DNA of 64,000 nt from Clostridiales bacterium (GCA_004556455.1 SFGY01000008.1:1-64000), one strand, 5' to 3'; positions 44,169-53,253 are shown, counted from the stretch's first letter. Notes: generated by a model not told the origin, from the letters alone. Translations and numbers: made by a program.

Positions 44169-45149
44169 TCAGGAAATGGGAACGACGGCGCCGTCGTACT
44201 TCTGCTCGATGAAGTCGGCGATTTCCTTTGAATGGAGGACATCCATCAAGGCTTTCAGAGCCGGATTTTCAGCGTTCTCTTTTTTAGCAGCAATCACGTT
44301 GGCGAAGGTCTGAGCGGCTTCGGAGTCCGCGCTTTCGATATAGAGCGCATCCTTGCTGACAGAAAGGCCTGCGGAGAGGGCGACATTGCCGTTAATCACC
44401 GCGTAATCCAGATCCTCAAGGCTGCGGGGCAGCTGCTCGGCAGCCAGTTCCTGGAATTTCAGCTTGTGTGGGTTTTCCTTGATGTCAAGCAGGGTCGTGC
44501 TGAGGCCGGCCTCCCCTGCAAAGTCGATCCAGCCAAGTTTTTGCAGGATGAGCAGGGCGCGCGCCTGATTTGAGCTGTCATTGGGCAGACCAATGCTGGC
44601 CCCTTCTTTGAGATCGTCAATACTTTTCAGACGCCCACCGTAAAGGCCCATGGGTTCATAATGAACCTTGCCCAGGGAAACGAGATCCGCCTGTTTTTCT
44701 TTATTGTAGTTTTCCAGGTAGGGTACGTGCTGGAAATAATTGGCATCAATATCGCCGCTCTGACAAGCTTCATTGGGCAGGACATAATCTGTAAATTCAA
44801 CAATTTCAAGCTTGATGCCCTGCTTTTTCAGGGGTTCAACACAGGCCTGAAGAATTTCCGCATGCGGCGTCACACTGGCGCCCACCTTAAGGGTCTGTTC
44901 TTTTCCTGTGGCTTCTTTAGCGTCATCAGAGCTTTTCTCAGTGACTTCTTTGGGTTGGTCAGAGCTTTGTTCTGAAGCTTCGGTCGATTTTTCAGAGCTT
45001 TTCTCAGCAGCCTCTTTAGCTTCTTCCGAAGTCTTTTCAGCCGTTTCGTTCTTTTTCTCCGCCTTTTCCGCACTTTCCGGCGCGGCACAGCCCGCCAGCA
45101 GAGTGAGACAGAGCAGCAGAGTGACTAAGATTGACCATGTTTTTTTCAT
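44169..45149 (-). CDS. metQ: MetQ/NlpA-family methionine-binding lipoprotein
   Basis: Substrate-binding part of the MetNIQ D/L-methionine importer. Signal peptide with lipobox LLAGC (Cys about 21), then an unusual ~60-residue Glu/Lys/Ser-rich linker with repeated EKSS/AEKxS units, then the NlpA domain from LKVGASVTPHAEILQ, with DYVLPNEACQSGDIDANYFQH, IGLPNDSSNQARALLLLQK-like (IGLPNDSSNQARALLILQK) and YAVINGNVALSAGL. It lies 124 bases after metI, all on the minus strand. Confidence 0.93.
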   Translation of the reverse strand: MKKTWSILVTLLLCLTLLAGCAAPESAEKAEKKNETAEKTSEEAKEAAEKSSEKSTEASEQSSDQPKEVTEKSSDDAKEATGKEQTLKVGASVTPHAEILQACVEPLKKQGIKLEIVEFTDYVLPNEACQSGDIDANYFQHVPYLENYNKEKQADLVSLGKVHYEPMGLYGGRLKSIDDLKEGASIGLPNDSSNQARALLILQKLGWIDFAGEAGLSTTLLDIKENPHKLKFQELAAEQLPRSLEDLDYAVINGNVALSAGLSVSKDALYIESADSEAAQTFANVIAAKKENAENPALKALMDVLHSKEIADFIEQKYDGAVVPIS

Positions 45150-45273
45150 AAGTTAGTTCCTCACTTTTTTATTTGAAGCAGGATTTTGACCAAACCCTGT
45201 TTCTTACGATAACAAATGCTAAGCCCGGGTGGGCAAGGTCGTTGACGCTCGCTTGCTTCGCAGCAGCCCCTAC

Positions 45274-45936
45274 TTAGCGCCGCCGCGCAGCCGAACGTTC
45301 GACCAGGCGGCCGCCGATCCCCTGAATAAGCTGCACCAGCAGAATCAGGAGAATCACCGTGACCGTCATGACCTCCGTGTTGTAGCGGTTGTAGCCATAA
45401 TTGAGCGCAATCGCCCCCAGGCCTCCTGCACCGATGAACCCCGCCATGGCGGAATAGGAGAGTATGGTCGTCGCCGCAATGACTGCGCCTGAGAGTATGG
45501 ACGTACCGGCTTCCGGAAGCAGGACTCGCCAGAGGATCTGAGCTTTGCTCGCTCCCATGGCTTCCGCAGCTTCGCGAACACCGCGCGGGACCTGCAGCAG
45601 CGATGTTTCAACGAGGCGCGCCACAAAGGGAGCAGAGGCCACGGTCAGGGGAACGACGGCGGCACGTGCGCCGATGCCGTTTCCGGCAATCCAGCGGGTG
45701 AAGGGCGTGATGTAGACCATCAGGATTAAGAATGGGACAGATCGCAGAATATTCACCACGGTACCGAGGAGCCCGTAGATCTGCTTTTGCGGCCGCAGCC
45801 CCTGAGGCGAACAGTGGTAGAGGGCAAGGCCCAGAGGCAGGCCGAGCACATAGGCAAGCAAGGTGGTCACTCCACTCATGCTGACACTTTGCCAGGTTCC
45901 GTTAGATAGTAAGGTCCACCATTGATCAGCAGTCAT
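45274..45936 (-). CDS. metI: Methionine ABC transporter permease
   Basis: 220-residue permease with five hydrophobic segments and the EAA coupling motif REAAEAMGASKAQILWRVLLP (about 130-150). VNILRSVPFLILMVYITPFT is typical of MetI. It overlaps the metN stop by 4 bases (ATGA). Confidence 0.94.
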   Translation of the reverse strand: MTADQWWTLLSNGTWQSVSMSGVTTLLAYVLGLPLGLALYHCSPQGLRPQKQIYGLLGTVVNILRSVPFLILMVYITPFTRWIAGNGIGARAAVVPLTVASAPFVARLVETSLLQVPRGVREAAEAMGASKAQILWRVLLPEAGTSILSGAVIAATTILSYSAMAGFIGAGGLGAIALNYGYNRYNTEVMTVTVILLILLVQLIQGIGGRLVERSAARRR

Positions 45937-47216
45937 ACGGTTTCCTCCCTTTCATCGTTTTCTGAGTTCTCTGATTTTTCTGATTTATCTTCGATGCTTG
46001 CGTTTTCTGTATTGTCGCTTTGGAAAGTTTTTTTAGAGCTGGGTTTTTCCACAGGCTGAAACTCATGTTGGATGTCGTGGGCACAGAGCCAGTCTGAAAT
46101 TTTGTTTCTGGCCTCTTCCCCATCGGGAAGCAGCACAAGCATCTGGCCATAGGAAATCCCGTTGATCGCTGTGGAATCTGCCGCGAGGATGCTGAGCGGC
46201 AGGCCGCTGGCCAGAACCAGCTCAGCAAAAATAGCTTCCTCCGCTTTATGTCCGTCAAAGGTGAGGCGGACGGTCGGCCCGAGCTTTTCACTTTCCAGAA
46301 GTTGTCCCTGAGGCAGGATCAGGCGGCGCGTTGTTTCGCTGCGGGGATTGCGGAAAAGCTCCGCAACCTCATTTTCTTCAATAATCTTCCCGTTTTCCAT
46401 GACAGCGGCGCGCTCACAGATGCTCTCCACCACCTTCATCTGATGGGTGATGAAAATCATGGCAAGTTTTCTTTCCTGCTGCAGGGATTTGAGCAAAGCC
46501 AGAATTTGTTCGGTCGTTTGAGGGTCGAGAGCGGATGTCGCTTCATCCAGCAAAAGCAGATCGGGGTCGTTGACCAGAGCACGGGCAATGGCCACGCGCT
46601 GCTTTTGTCCGCCGGAGAGCTGCTCCGGATACGCCGCCCATTTGTCCGGGAGATCGACACGTTGGAGTAAGGCCCGGGCCTTTTTTTCTGCCTCATTTTT
46701 TGACCAACCGGCTATGCGCAGAGGAAAGCTGATATTCTCACCTACTGTTTTAGCTGAAAAAAGGTTAAAGTCCTGAAAAATCATGCCGATCTTTCGCCGC
46801 GCCTGTCGAAGCTGCTCTTCGCTCAGAGCCTGCAGCTCACAGCCATGGTAGAAAACCTTCCCCTCGTCCGGGCGTTCGAGCAGATTGAGGCAGCGAATGA
46901 GCGTGCTCTTCCCTGCCCCGGAGAGGCCAATAATCCCGTAGATCTGGCCGGGACGCACACGGATATCCACGCCCCGCAGGGCCTCCACCTCACCATTTCG
47001 GCCCTGGAAGTGCTTTTTCAGGCCCCGGGTCTCCAGAATGAACTCGCCCTCAGCAGCGGAGGCTTCCAGAGAGGAAGATTCCACTGCCCCCTTTTGCAAG
47101 TCCTTCCTGTTCAAATCACCTGCTTTCTGCGCTTTGCAGGCTGCATTGTTGAAAAAGCCCGACTTGTTTGCCTTGAGGGCTGCTGCTTGCTTCTTTTTAT
47201 TCCCTATCCCTGCCAT
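45933..47216 (-). CDS. metN: Methionine ABC transporter ATP-binding protein with N- and C-terminal extensions
   Basis: ATPase of MetNIQ: Walker A GLSGAGKST, signature LSGGQKQRVAIARAL, Walker B LLLLDEATSALD, and a C-terminal NIL domain (about 320-395) that binds methionine for transinhibition. Unusual parts are a ~55-residue Lys/Ala-rich N-terminal extension before EFILETRGLKKHF and a ~40-residue Ser/Asn/Glu tail. ATG 47216 is supported by AAGGAGA at 7 bases, so the extension is probably translated. A 5' leader with an intrinsic terminator precedes it. Confidence 0.93.
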   Translation of the reverse strand: MAGIGNKKKQAAALKANKSGFFNNAACKAQKAGDLNRKDLQKGAVESSSLEASAAEGEFILETRGLKKHFQGRNGEVEALRGVDIRVRPGQIYGIIGLSGAGKSTLIRCLNLLERPDEGKVFYHGCELQALSEEQLRQARRKIGMIFQDFNLFSAKTVGENISFPLRIAGWSKNEAEKKARALLQRVDLPDKWAAYPEQLSGGQKQRVAIARALVNDPDLLLLDEATSALDPQTTEQILALLKSLQQERKLAMIFITHQMKVVESICERAAVMENGKIIEENEVAELFRNPRSETTRRLILPQGQLLESEKLGPTVRLTFDGHKAEEAIFAELVLASGLPLSILAADSTAINGISYGQMLVLLPDGEEARNKISDWLCAHDIQHEFQPVEKPSSKKTFQSDNTENASIEDKSEKSENSENDEREETV

Positions 47217-47240
47217 ATGTTTTCTCCTTAATCCTGCCAA

Positions 47241-47340
47241 TCCTGTCGCCTTGCGAATTCTGCCTGCTCACTATTCATGTCGCCTGGCTAATCCCATCTG
47301 CTCGCTCGCCCTGCTGACTGGATCGTCGTGCCTTGTCCTT
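47241..47340. repeat. Degenerate repeat before metN
   Basis: On the minus strand AGGCGACATGAATAG and AGGCGACAGGATTGG, with GGGCGAGCGAGCAGATGGGA before them, spaced about 25-35 bases, within the metN 5' region. Imperfect. Confidence 0.4.
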
Positions 47341-47352
47341 CATCATTCAAAC

Positions 47353-47382
47353 AAAAAAAGGCTGTCCGCCGGGGACAGCCTT
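47353..47382 (-). terminator. Intrinsic terminator in the metN leader
   Basis: Perfect 10-bp arms AAGGCTGTCC (47358-47367) and GGACAGCCTT (47373-47382), loop 5, followed on the minus strand by seven T residues. It lies upstream of metN with no gene between it and the thrS terminator, pointing to attenuation. Confidence 0.75.
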
Positions 47383-47645
47383 CAAAAAACTTCTTCTTCC
47401 GCTGATGCGCAATTAAAAGTCGCTCGAAATCCACCGTCTTTCGAGCAAATTAAAAGCACACATGAGCATTCGCAGTGTACAAGTCTTTTGAACTTTGCCC
47501 GATTGAGTCATAAAAACGGTTTCCTTCGCTAAATGTTGGCCTTATTTTGCGGCAAAGAGGTCAGGAGGTCAAGCAGCGGCAAAATATTAAGTCAATTTAA
47601 CTATAGTCCACCCTCCCCTCAGGGGCGACCCTCTCCTTTTTAGAT

Positions 47646-47681
47646 AAAAACTGCCGGCAGGACCTTTAGTCCTGTCGGCAG
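47646..47681 (-). terminator. Intrinsic terminator of thrS
   Basis: 13-bp arms CTGCCGGCAGGAC (47651-47663) and GTCCTGTCGGCAG (47669-47681) with one wobble pair and a CTTTA loop; T-run on the minus strand (complement of 47646-47650). 140 bases past the thrS stop. Confidence 0.8.
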
Positions 47682-47820
47682 ACTGCTGTGGCTATTTTCT
47701 GATTTTTCCAGGTGATCCAGGCAGACGGCTACAGCCATCTGTCAGCTTTTTCCACTTTCTCCCGACGACTGCTTGTGCACTTGTTCTGTGTGCTTCTGCT
47801 GCTCCAGAAGGAGACTACAG

Positions 47821-49749
47821 CTATTTTTCTGCTTCTTCGAGCCAGTCACGGCGGGCGTTCTGCGCCAGCGCCATCTGCTTGAAAGCTTCAATGCTCATGC
47901 TCTCGTTTTCCGAGCAATCGCGCTTCCGCACCGAGAAGCTGCCGTCTTTCACTTCCTGATCGCCAAGAATGAGCATGTAGGGGATCTTATCCATCTGAGC
48001 TTCGCGAATCTTATAACCGATCTTTTCGTTGCGCTCATCGACTTCGACACGCAGGCCGGCCAGTTTCAGTTCCTGACAGACCTTGCGGGCATAATCGCCA
48101 TGATTTTCCGAGGAAATGGGCAGGATGCGGGCCTGAACCGGAGCCAGCCAGAGCGGGAATTTACCGGCGCAGTGCTCTGTCAGGTGGCCGATGAAGCGCT
48201 CAATGGAACCAAGAATAGCCCGGTGAATCATGATGGGGCGATGGCGTTCGCCATCCTGACCAATGTACTCCGCTTCAAAGCGCTGCGGCAGCTGGAAGTC
48301 GAGCTGCACCGTGCCGCACTGCCAGGCACGGCCAATCGAGTCCTGAATATAAAAGTCGATCTTCGGACCGTAGAAGGCTCCGTCGCCCTCATTGATCTGA
48401 TAAGCAATACCCGTTTCATCAAGAGCCTGTTTCAATCCGGCTTCGGCCTGGTCCCAGTCCGCAATCTCGCCCATAAAGTCCTCCGGGCGGGTAGAGAGGA
48501 AAACCTTATACTTGAAATGGAACATGCTGTAGATTTCGTCAACCATGCTTACGACGCCCTTGATTTCGCTGGTGATCTGCTCCGGCGTCATAAAGATGTG
48601 AGCGTCATCCTGCGTAAAAGCGCGCACGCGCATCAGGCCGTGAAGCGCGCCGGATTTTTCGTGACGATGGACATGGCCCATTTCGGCCAGTCGCAGGGGC
48701 AGGTCACGGTAGGAGTGCGGCTCTGATTTATAGACGAGAAGGCTGCCCGGGCAGTTCATCGGCTTGATGGCGTATTCCTGCTCATCGATCATGGAGGTGT
48801 ACATATTCTCTTTGTAGTGAGTCCAGTGGCCTGAAGTCTCCCAGAGGTGCTGATTCAGCATCGTCGGCGTCTGAATCTCGCCATAGCCGTATTTGACATG
48901 AACTTCGCGCCAGTACTCGACGATTGCATTCATCAGCGCCATGCCGTTCGGCAACCAGAAGGGGAAGCCGGGGCCTTCTTCACTGAACATAAAGAGCTTC
49001 AGCTCTTTGCCGAGCTTTCTGTGGTCGCGCAGCTTCGCTTCTTCCATCATGCGGAGATAAGCTTCAAGTTCAGATTTTTTTGGGAAACAGGTTCCGTAAA
49101 TGCGGGTCAGCATTTTATTTTTCTCGTCCCCGCGCCAGTAGGCGCCCGCGAGCGAGGTCAGTTTGATGGCCTTGACGGCACGCGTGGACATCAGATGGGG
49201 TCCGGCACAGAGATCCGTAAAATCGCCCTGGGTATAGAAAGAGATGACGGCATCTTCGGGAAGGTCGCGAATGAGCTGAACTTTGTAGCTCTCCCCTTTT
49301 TCTTCAAAATAGCGGATGGCCTCGTCGCGGGGACGGGTAAAGCGCTCAATGGGCAGATCTTCCTTGACGATCTTTTTCATTTCCTCTTCAATTTTGGGAA
49401 AATCTTCTTCACTGAAGGGGGTATCGCGGTCGACATCGTAATAGTAGCCATCCTCAATGGCCGGGCCGATCGCCAGCTGGGTCTCCGGATAAAGGCGTTT
49501 CACAGCCTGCGCAAGAATATGTGAGCAGGTATGACGGAAGGCATGGCGGCCGCCTTCATCGGCAAAAGTCAGAATCGACAGTTTGCAGTCATGATCCACC
49601 AGGTCGCGGAGATCATGCAGTTCGCCGTCGATTTCGCCGGCGCAGGCTTCGCGCTGCAGCCCTGCAGACAATTGGCCGGCAATCTCGTAGATTGACTGCG
49701 GCTCTTTCAATTCGTGGACATCCCCATTTTTCAATCTCACTTGTATCAT
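47821..49749 (-). CDS. thrS: Threonyl-tRNA synthetase
   Basis: 642 residues: N-terminal TGS domain (1-60), editing domain with HTCSHILAQAVKRLYPETQL, and the class II catalytic core with MNCPGSLLVYKS (zinc Cys), RHEKSGALHGLMRVRAFTQ and DDAHIF, then the anticodon-binding domain. Expression is controlled by a T-box in its leader. Length and motifs are standard. Confidence 0.97.
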   Translation of the reverse strand: MIQVRLKNGDVHELKEPQSIYEIAGQLSAGLQREACAGEIDGELHDLRDLVDHDCKLSILTFADEGGRHAFRHTCSHILAQAVKRLYPETQLAIGPAIEDGYYYDVDRDTPFSEEDFPKIEEEMKKIVKEDLPIERFTRPRDEAIRYFEEKGESYKVQLIRDLPEDAVISFYTQGDFTDLCAGPHLMSTRAVKAIKLTSLAGAYWRGDEKNKMLTRIYGTCFPKKSELEAYLRMMEEAKLRDHRKLGKELKLFMFSEEGPGFPFWLPNGMALMNAIVEYWREVHVKYGYGEIQTPTMLNQHLWETSGHWTHYKENMYTSMIDEQEYAIKPMNCPGSLLVYKSEPHSYRDLPLRLAEMGHVHRHEKSGALHGLMRVRAFTQDDAHIFMTPEQITSEIKGVVSMVDEIYSMFHFKYKVFLSTRPEDFMGEIADWDQAEAGLKQALDETGIAYQINEGDGAFYGPKIDFYIQDSIGRAWQCGTVQLDFQLPQRFEAEYIGQDGERHRPIMIHRAILGSIERFIGHLTEHCAGKFPLWLAPVQARILPISSENHGDYARKVCQELKLAGLRVEVDERNEKIGYKIREAQMDKIPYMLILGDQEVKDGSFSVRKRDCSENESMSIEAFKQMALAQNARRDWLEEAEK

Positions 49750-49781
49750 TTTTTTCTCTCACTTTCGTGCACATCGGGAAT

Positions 49782-50032
49782 AAAAAAACACCCCCGACGC
49801 AGGTTTTGCTGTCAAGGGTGCAGAAAGCACGGTTCCACCTTGGACTTTCACTCAGAGATCTCAGCTCTTTCGACAGGTCTGAAATCGAACCCTTAACGCG
49901 GGCAACGGCGACGCTCATCGCGTGCAGCTCGGGAGTGGTCTTCAACGGCCTTTGCTGCGACAAAGCTCTCAGCCTTTGGCTCTGTCTCTCTGATGAAGCA
50001 AGCATCCGCCTACTCTTTCCGTCTTCGCTTTG
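49782..50032 (-). ncRNA. T-box riboswitch of thrS
   Basis: The minus strand carries the T-box sequence AAGGTGGAACCGTGC (49827-49841 on plus) followed by an intrinsic terminator (hairpin within 49789-49820, then seven T residues). Upstream is a long stem I region with AG-bulge-like AGAGAGACAGAGCC and a candidate specifier loop GAAGACCACTCCCGAG containing Thr codons ACC/ACT. Uncharged tRNA-Thr should favour antitermination. Confidence 0.92.
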
Positions 50033-50038
50033 TTCCCC

Positions 50039-50066
50039 ATTATGACGCCGAAAAAGCGTCTGTCAA
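50039..50066 (-). promoter_or_regulatory. Promoter of thrS
   Basis: Minus-strand TTGACA (50061-50066), 16-base spacer, CATAAT (50039-50044), directly upstream of the T-box leader. The spacer is itself a palindrome, GACGC/GCGTC. Confidence 0.75.
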
Positions 50067-50077
50067 GGCCTTTTTTA

Positions 50078-50983
50078 TCAGGAATCGAGATCAATCGGCA
50101 CAAAGCCCTCGCCGCGAACCTCGCTGTAATCGGTCACAATCATCAGCGAGCGCGGATCGACTTTGCGGACAATCTCTCTGACCTTCACCAGCTCCTTTTT
50201 GCTGCAGGCCACCATAAGGACCTTTCTCGGCTTTTTCGTGTAGGCTCCTTCCGCTTTCAGGTAAGTCGCCCCCCGCTCCAGCAGACGGTTGATTTCATCA
50301 TAGATTTCCTGCGGATGATCACTGATGATGAGGCTCATCTTGCCCATGGAGAAGCCGTTCATGAACTTGTCAATAACCAGGGTCGACACCACGGTAAAAA
50401 TAATACCGTAGAGCATGGCATCAATGTTTTTGTAGACAAAAACGCCGCAGAGGATGATGGCTCCATCCGTCATCAGAGTGATCTGACCAATGGAAAAATG
50501 CGGCTTCACCTTGCGCACGGACATGATGACCAGATCGGAGCCTCCCGTGCAGGTACCGGCCTGGTAGATGATCGCAAGCCCCAGACCTGACAGCGCCCCG
50601 GCATAGAGTGCCGACAACATCGTGTTCGCCCCCTGATATGTCCCGAAAAGAGGGGCCACAAAGTCCAGGAAAACGGCATTCATCACCAGGGTCTGAAATG
50701 TTCTCAGCATATAGCGGCTGCCGAGGAAACGAAAAGAGACAAAAACGATAGGAATATTCAGCAGGAGGCTCATCAAACCGATGGGCTGCCTGAACAGGTA
50801 ATTCAGAATCAGCGCCATACCGGTGACGCCGCCTGGGGCGAAATCTGCATTGGAGGCAAAGTAATAGACGCCCACCGCATAGATGAACGAGCCGATGGCA
50901 TCCATAAGTAAATACCGGGGTTCATTTTTCAGAAAATTCCGAAATTCCTCCCGGCTCATCGTCAAATTCGCGTATTTCTTCAT
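50078..50983 (-). CDS. YitT/DUF2179 family membrane protein
   Basis: 301 residues: five or six membrane helices (about 25-190, with FASNADFAPGGVTGMALIL and AGTCTGGSDLVIM), then a cytoplasmic DUF2179 domain (about 215-295, RGATYLKAEGAYTKKPRKVL and VREIVRKVDPRSLMIV). Function unknown; proposed transporters. ATG 50983 follows GAGGAGG. Monocistronic by spacing. Confidence 0.88.
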   Translation of the reverse strand: MKKYANLTMSREEFRNFLKNEPRYLLMDAIGSFIYAVGVYYFASNADFAPGGVTGMALILNYLFRQPIGLMSLLLNIPIVFVSFRFLGSRYMLRTFQTLVMNAVFLDFVAPLFGTYQGANTMLSALYAGALSGLGLAIIYQAGTCTGGSDLVIMSVRKVKPHFSIGQITLMTDGAIILCGVFVYKNIDAMLYGIIFTVVSTLVIDKFMNGFSMGKMSLIISDHPQEIYDEINRLLERGATYLKAEGAYTKKPRKVLMVACSKKELVKVREIVRKVDPRSLMIVTDYSEVRGEGFVPIDLDS

Positions 50984-51066
50984 TGAAGCCTCCTCACCAG
51001 CACAATGGCCGAACTTGTTTATCAAAGCATAGGGCAGAGGGAAAATCAAGAGGGTCACTGACCCGT

Positions 51067-51969
51067 TTAGCGACCTTCGCTGTAGGCCTGAAAGGCTGAG
51101 CTGACCAGAGCAGCAATTTTGGCCGCTCCGCTGCCGTTAGGATGAATGCCATCGTCATGATCCGCCATGAAAGCCTGATCATCCTTATAAGGGATCCCAA
51201 ATACATCAATGAAGCCACAGCCATAATGCTCTGCAATTTTTTGACAGGCCTTTGCATAATCCGCTGTCTTAAGGCCTGCCTGGTTGGGTTCTGGACCTTT
51301 GAGCTGAAAATCAAAGTAGTTTTGCGGCGTGCTCATGATAAAAAGTTTACACTCAGGTAGAGCTGTCTGGAGACGTTCAACAAGATAGGCATAGGCTCCA
51401 AGGAAGCTGTTCCTGTCCTTTTCTTCAAGAGGACGACTGAGTTCTTCAGCACCGCCGATGGGATAAGCCGAGAAGAAATCATTCGTTCCGCCCATGATGG
51501 TAATGATATCAGGCTGATCCGCAATCAGAGCGGAGATGCGTTCTTCGCTCCAGAAAGGATTGAGCCCGGGACCACAGACACAGCTTCCGGAAATGCCATG
51601 ATCACGATGTTCAAGGGGAATATCCTGCAAGACCAGAGGCTGCCAGAAACCATGATCGGTAATAGAGTCACCAAAACTGTCCCAGCTTTTGCCACTGAGT
51701 TCAACGGGGCCTTGCAGACGCTGGGGGGCAGGAGGGGGATTTTTTCGGGCGAGTAACATTCCCATCAGTATACTGAATAAAATCAGCGCCAGAGCAAGTA
51801 AAACCCACAGGAGCGGATCTCTCCCCGGCCGCCTCGACGAAGGAGGCGCTTGTTTTTGAAACTTTTGTTCACGCTTCGCTTTTTCCATACTAAGGCAGTA
51901 GACAGGTGAATGAAGGAAAGGCAGGCGAGCAAGGAAATCTTTGCCTGCTTTTTCAGCCTCGCCACTCAT
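51067..51969 (-). CDS. Membrane-anchored SGNH/GDSL-type hydrolase
   Basis: 300 residues with one N-terminal membrane helix (about 53-72) and an extracytoplasmic SGNH hydrolase domain. Block I is DSFGDSITD (nucleophile Ser), block III ITIMGGTNDFF (Asn), and block V DDGIHPNGSG (catalytic Asp/His). Substrates of this family are acyl or acetyl esters; peptidoglycan or polysaccharide O-acetyl groups are a possibility from context. The start at 51969 overlaps the upstream gene (ATGA); ATG 51888 is an alternative without a clear ribosome site. Confidence 0.82.
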   Translation of the reverse strand: MSGEAEKAGKDFLARLPFLHSPVYCLSMEKAKREQKFQKQAPPSSRRPGRDPLLWVLLALALILFSILMGMLLARKNPPPAPQRLQGPVELSGKSWDSFGDSITDHGFWQPLVLQDIPLEHRDHGISGSCVCGPGLNPFWSEERISALIADQPDIITIMGGTNDFFSAYPIGGAEELSRPLEEKDRNSFLGAYAYLVERLQTALPECKLFIMSTPQNYFDFQLKGPEPNQAGLKTADYAKACQKIAEHYGCGFIDVFGIPYKDDQAFMADHDDGIHPNGSGAAKIAALVSSAFQAYSEGR

Positions 51970-53240
51970 GGCTCACAGTAGAATTGAAAGCAGGCCCCCG
52001 CGATGGCGTCGGCCAGGCTTTCACGAACTTCGTTCCTGACCAGAATTTTCATATCGTTTTCGCTGCTGGAGAAGCCTAAATCTACCTGAACGGCCGTCAC
52101 GTTGGTAAATCGACCTGCAGGCAGGGCTTCCTCGCTGACCGCCTGACGATTTCCCTTATAGCTGATCTCGGGAACCAGACTGCGGGCATTGCGTTCAATG
52201 AATTCGGCCAGACGCCGCCGTGAGGAGCTGCCATAAGCCAGATATGCCGGCTGATCGCCCGGACGCTCAGGGCTAAGTTCCGCTGCTCCTGAGCTGGCTG
52301 CCAGCGAGTCGCCAAAATAGAGCGCCCGCAGGCCATTTTCTTTGCCTTTGCTTCCGCTCAGACGAAGAGAGAGAAAAAGCACATCTGTGTACTGCCGCTC
52401 GACGTCCAGGAGCAGACGCAGCTCCGGACTCGCCCCATTGGCGCTGAATACAGCGCTTACCGCAGCCTCCTGCGGGTGATTAACCGCAGACATCAGGGTG
52501 GGAATCAGGGTTTCTAAATCGGTGCAGCGGAATTTTTGTTCCTGTAATTCCTGAACGAAATGCTGACTGATGTCCGAAGCCAGAACCGCTGCCTGAGACA
52601 GATCGCCCTTTTGTTCCGTGCGCGAACGGGTCGTGATCACCTTGGCTCCAAGTGCCTCCAGCCTGCTCTGCAGCTGCTCAGAAAAAACAGGAAGGATCTG
52701 AGATTTGGGAATGTCGGGTTTTCCGGCCTTTTCCTGACTTTCATCTGTCTCATCGGACTTCTCCTCTTCCGCCTGCGTACTGTAGGGAGATAAAGGAAAG
52801 CCGGTCACAGGATCGGTCGCCGCAGCATCTTCCCTCTTTTTCTGAAGCCCCTCTCCCGCTTTTCCCGGGGAAGGCTGCACGTCCTCCACTTCACTTTCAC
52901 CTACATCCAGAAAAATGCTGATGCCTTCCAGCGCTTTTTCGTTGCGGCTGCGTCCCTTGTAGAGGCTGAGATCGGCTTTGTGATAATCCGTCACCATAGA
53001 AGTATGAGGCCAGGAGAGTATCCCGCGATCATTTTTTTTGGCCACTGACGTATCGTTCTCCGCCAGAGGGAGCTCTTCATACGTTGACAGTTTGGCCATT
53101 TTGAGTTCATCTTCATCTTTTACCGTCGCCGCGAGATAAAGGTCGGGGCGAAGACGGCGCAGAAAAAAACCTCCTGTGAGCAAGAGAACAGCAAGAAGCA
53201 GAAGCAGCTTTAAACTTAAAAACGCTTTACGTTGATTCAT
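51966..53240 (-). CDS. Degenerate amidase_3-like membrane-anchored protein, probably inactive
   Basis: 424 residues: N-terminal membrane helix (about 8-26), then a domain whose layout follows N-acetylmuramoyl-L-alanine amidase (amidase_3). The landmarks are altered. GISIFLDVGESE stands where the zinc-binding GHGG is expected, LEALGAKVITTRSR fits the conserved LxxxGxxVxxTR strand, LFLSLRLSGS replaces the SIHxN zinc His, and VQVDLGFSSSEND replaces the catalytic E-x-GFxSN. A Glu/Ser-rich insertion lies at about 125-180. I infer a non-catalytic cell-wall-binding or regulatory role. ATG 53240 follows GGGGAGAGG. It lies 13 bases after glmM. Confidence 0.65.
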   Translation of the reverse strand: MNQRKAFLSLKLLLLLAVLLLTGGFFLRRLRPDLYLAATVKDEDELKMAKLSTYEELPLAENDTSVAKKNDRGILSWPHTSMVTDYHKADLSLYKGRSRNEKALEGISIFLDVGESEVEDVQPSPGKAGEGLQKKREDAAATDPVTGFPLSPYSTQAEEEKSDETDESQEKAGKPDIPKSQILPVFSEQLQSRLEALGAKVITTRSRTEQKGDLSQAAVLASDISQHFVQELQEQKFRCTDLETLIPTLMSAVNHPQEAAVSAVFSANGASPELRLLLDVERQYTDVLFLSLRLSGSKGKENGLRALYFGDSLAASSGAAELSPERPGDQPAYLAYGSSSRRRLAEFIERNARSLVPEISYKGNRQAVSEEALPAGRFTNVTAVQVDLGFSSSENDMKILVRNEVRESLADAIAGACFQFYCEP

Positions 53241-53253
53241 AGCCTCTCCCCAA

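Larger units (their letters stand above)
47217..47572 (-). promoter_or_regulatory. Attenuated leader of metNIQ, class not recognised
   Basis: On the minus strand: candidate promoter TTGACC (47567-47572), 17-base spacer, CAAAAT (47544-47549). Then comes a leader with an 8-bp hairpin (47422-47446, arms GCTCGAAA/TTTCGAGC), an intrinsic terminator (47353-47382) and a ~100-base repeat-rich tail before metN. I find neither an S-box core nor the T-box TGG-N-ACC element. A 32-codon frame from 47509 reads MTQSGKVQKTCTLRMLMC and on, overlapping the first hairpin. Confidence 0.45.

Noticed and set aside
47353..47640. S-box (SAM-I) or Met T-box before metN
   Set aside because: The conserved cores of both were looked for by eye and not found; the leader is reported as unclassified instead.
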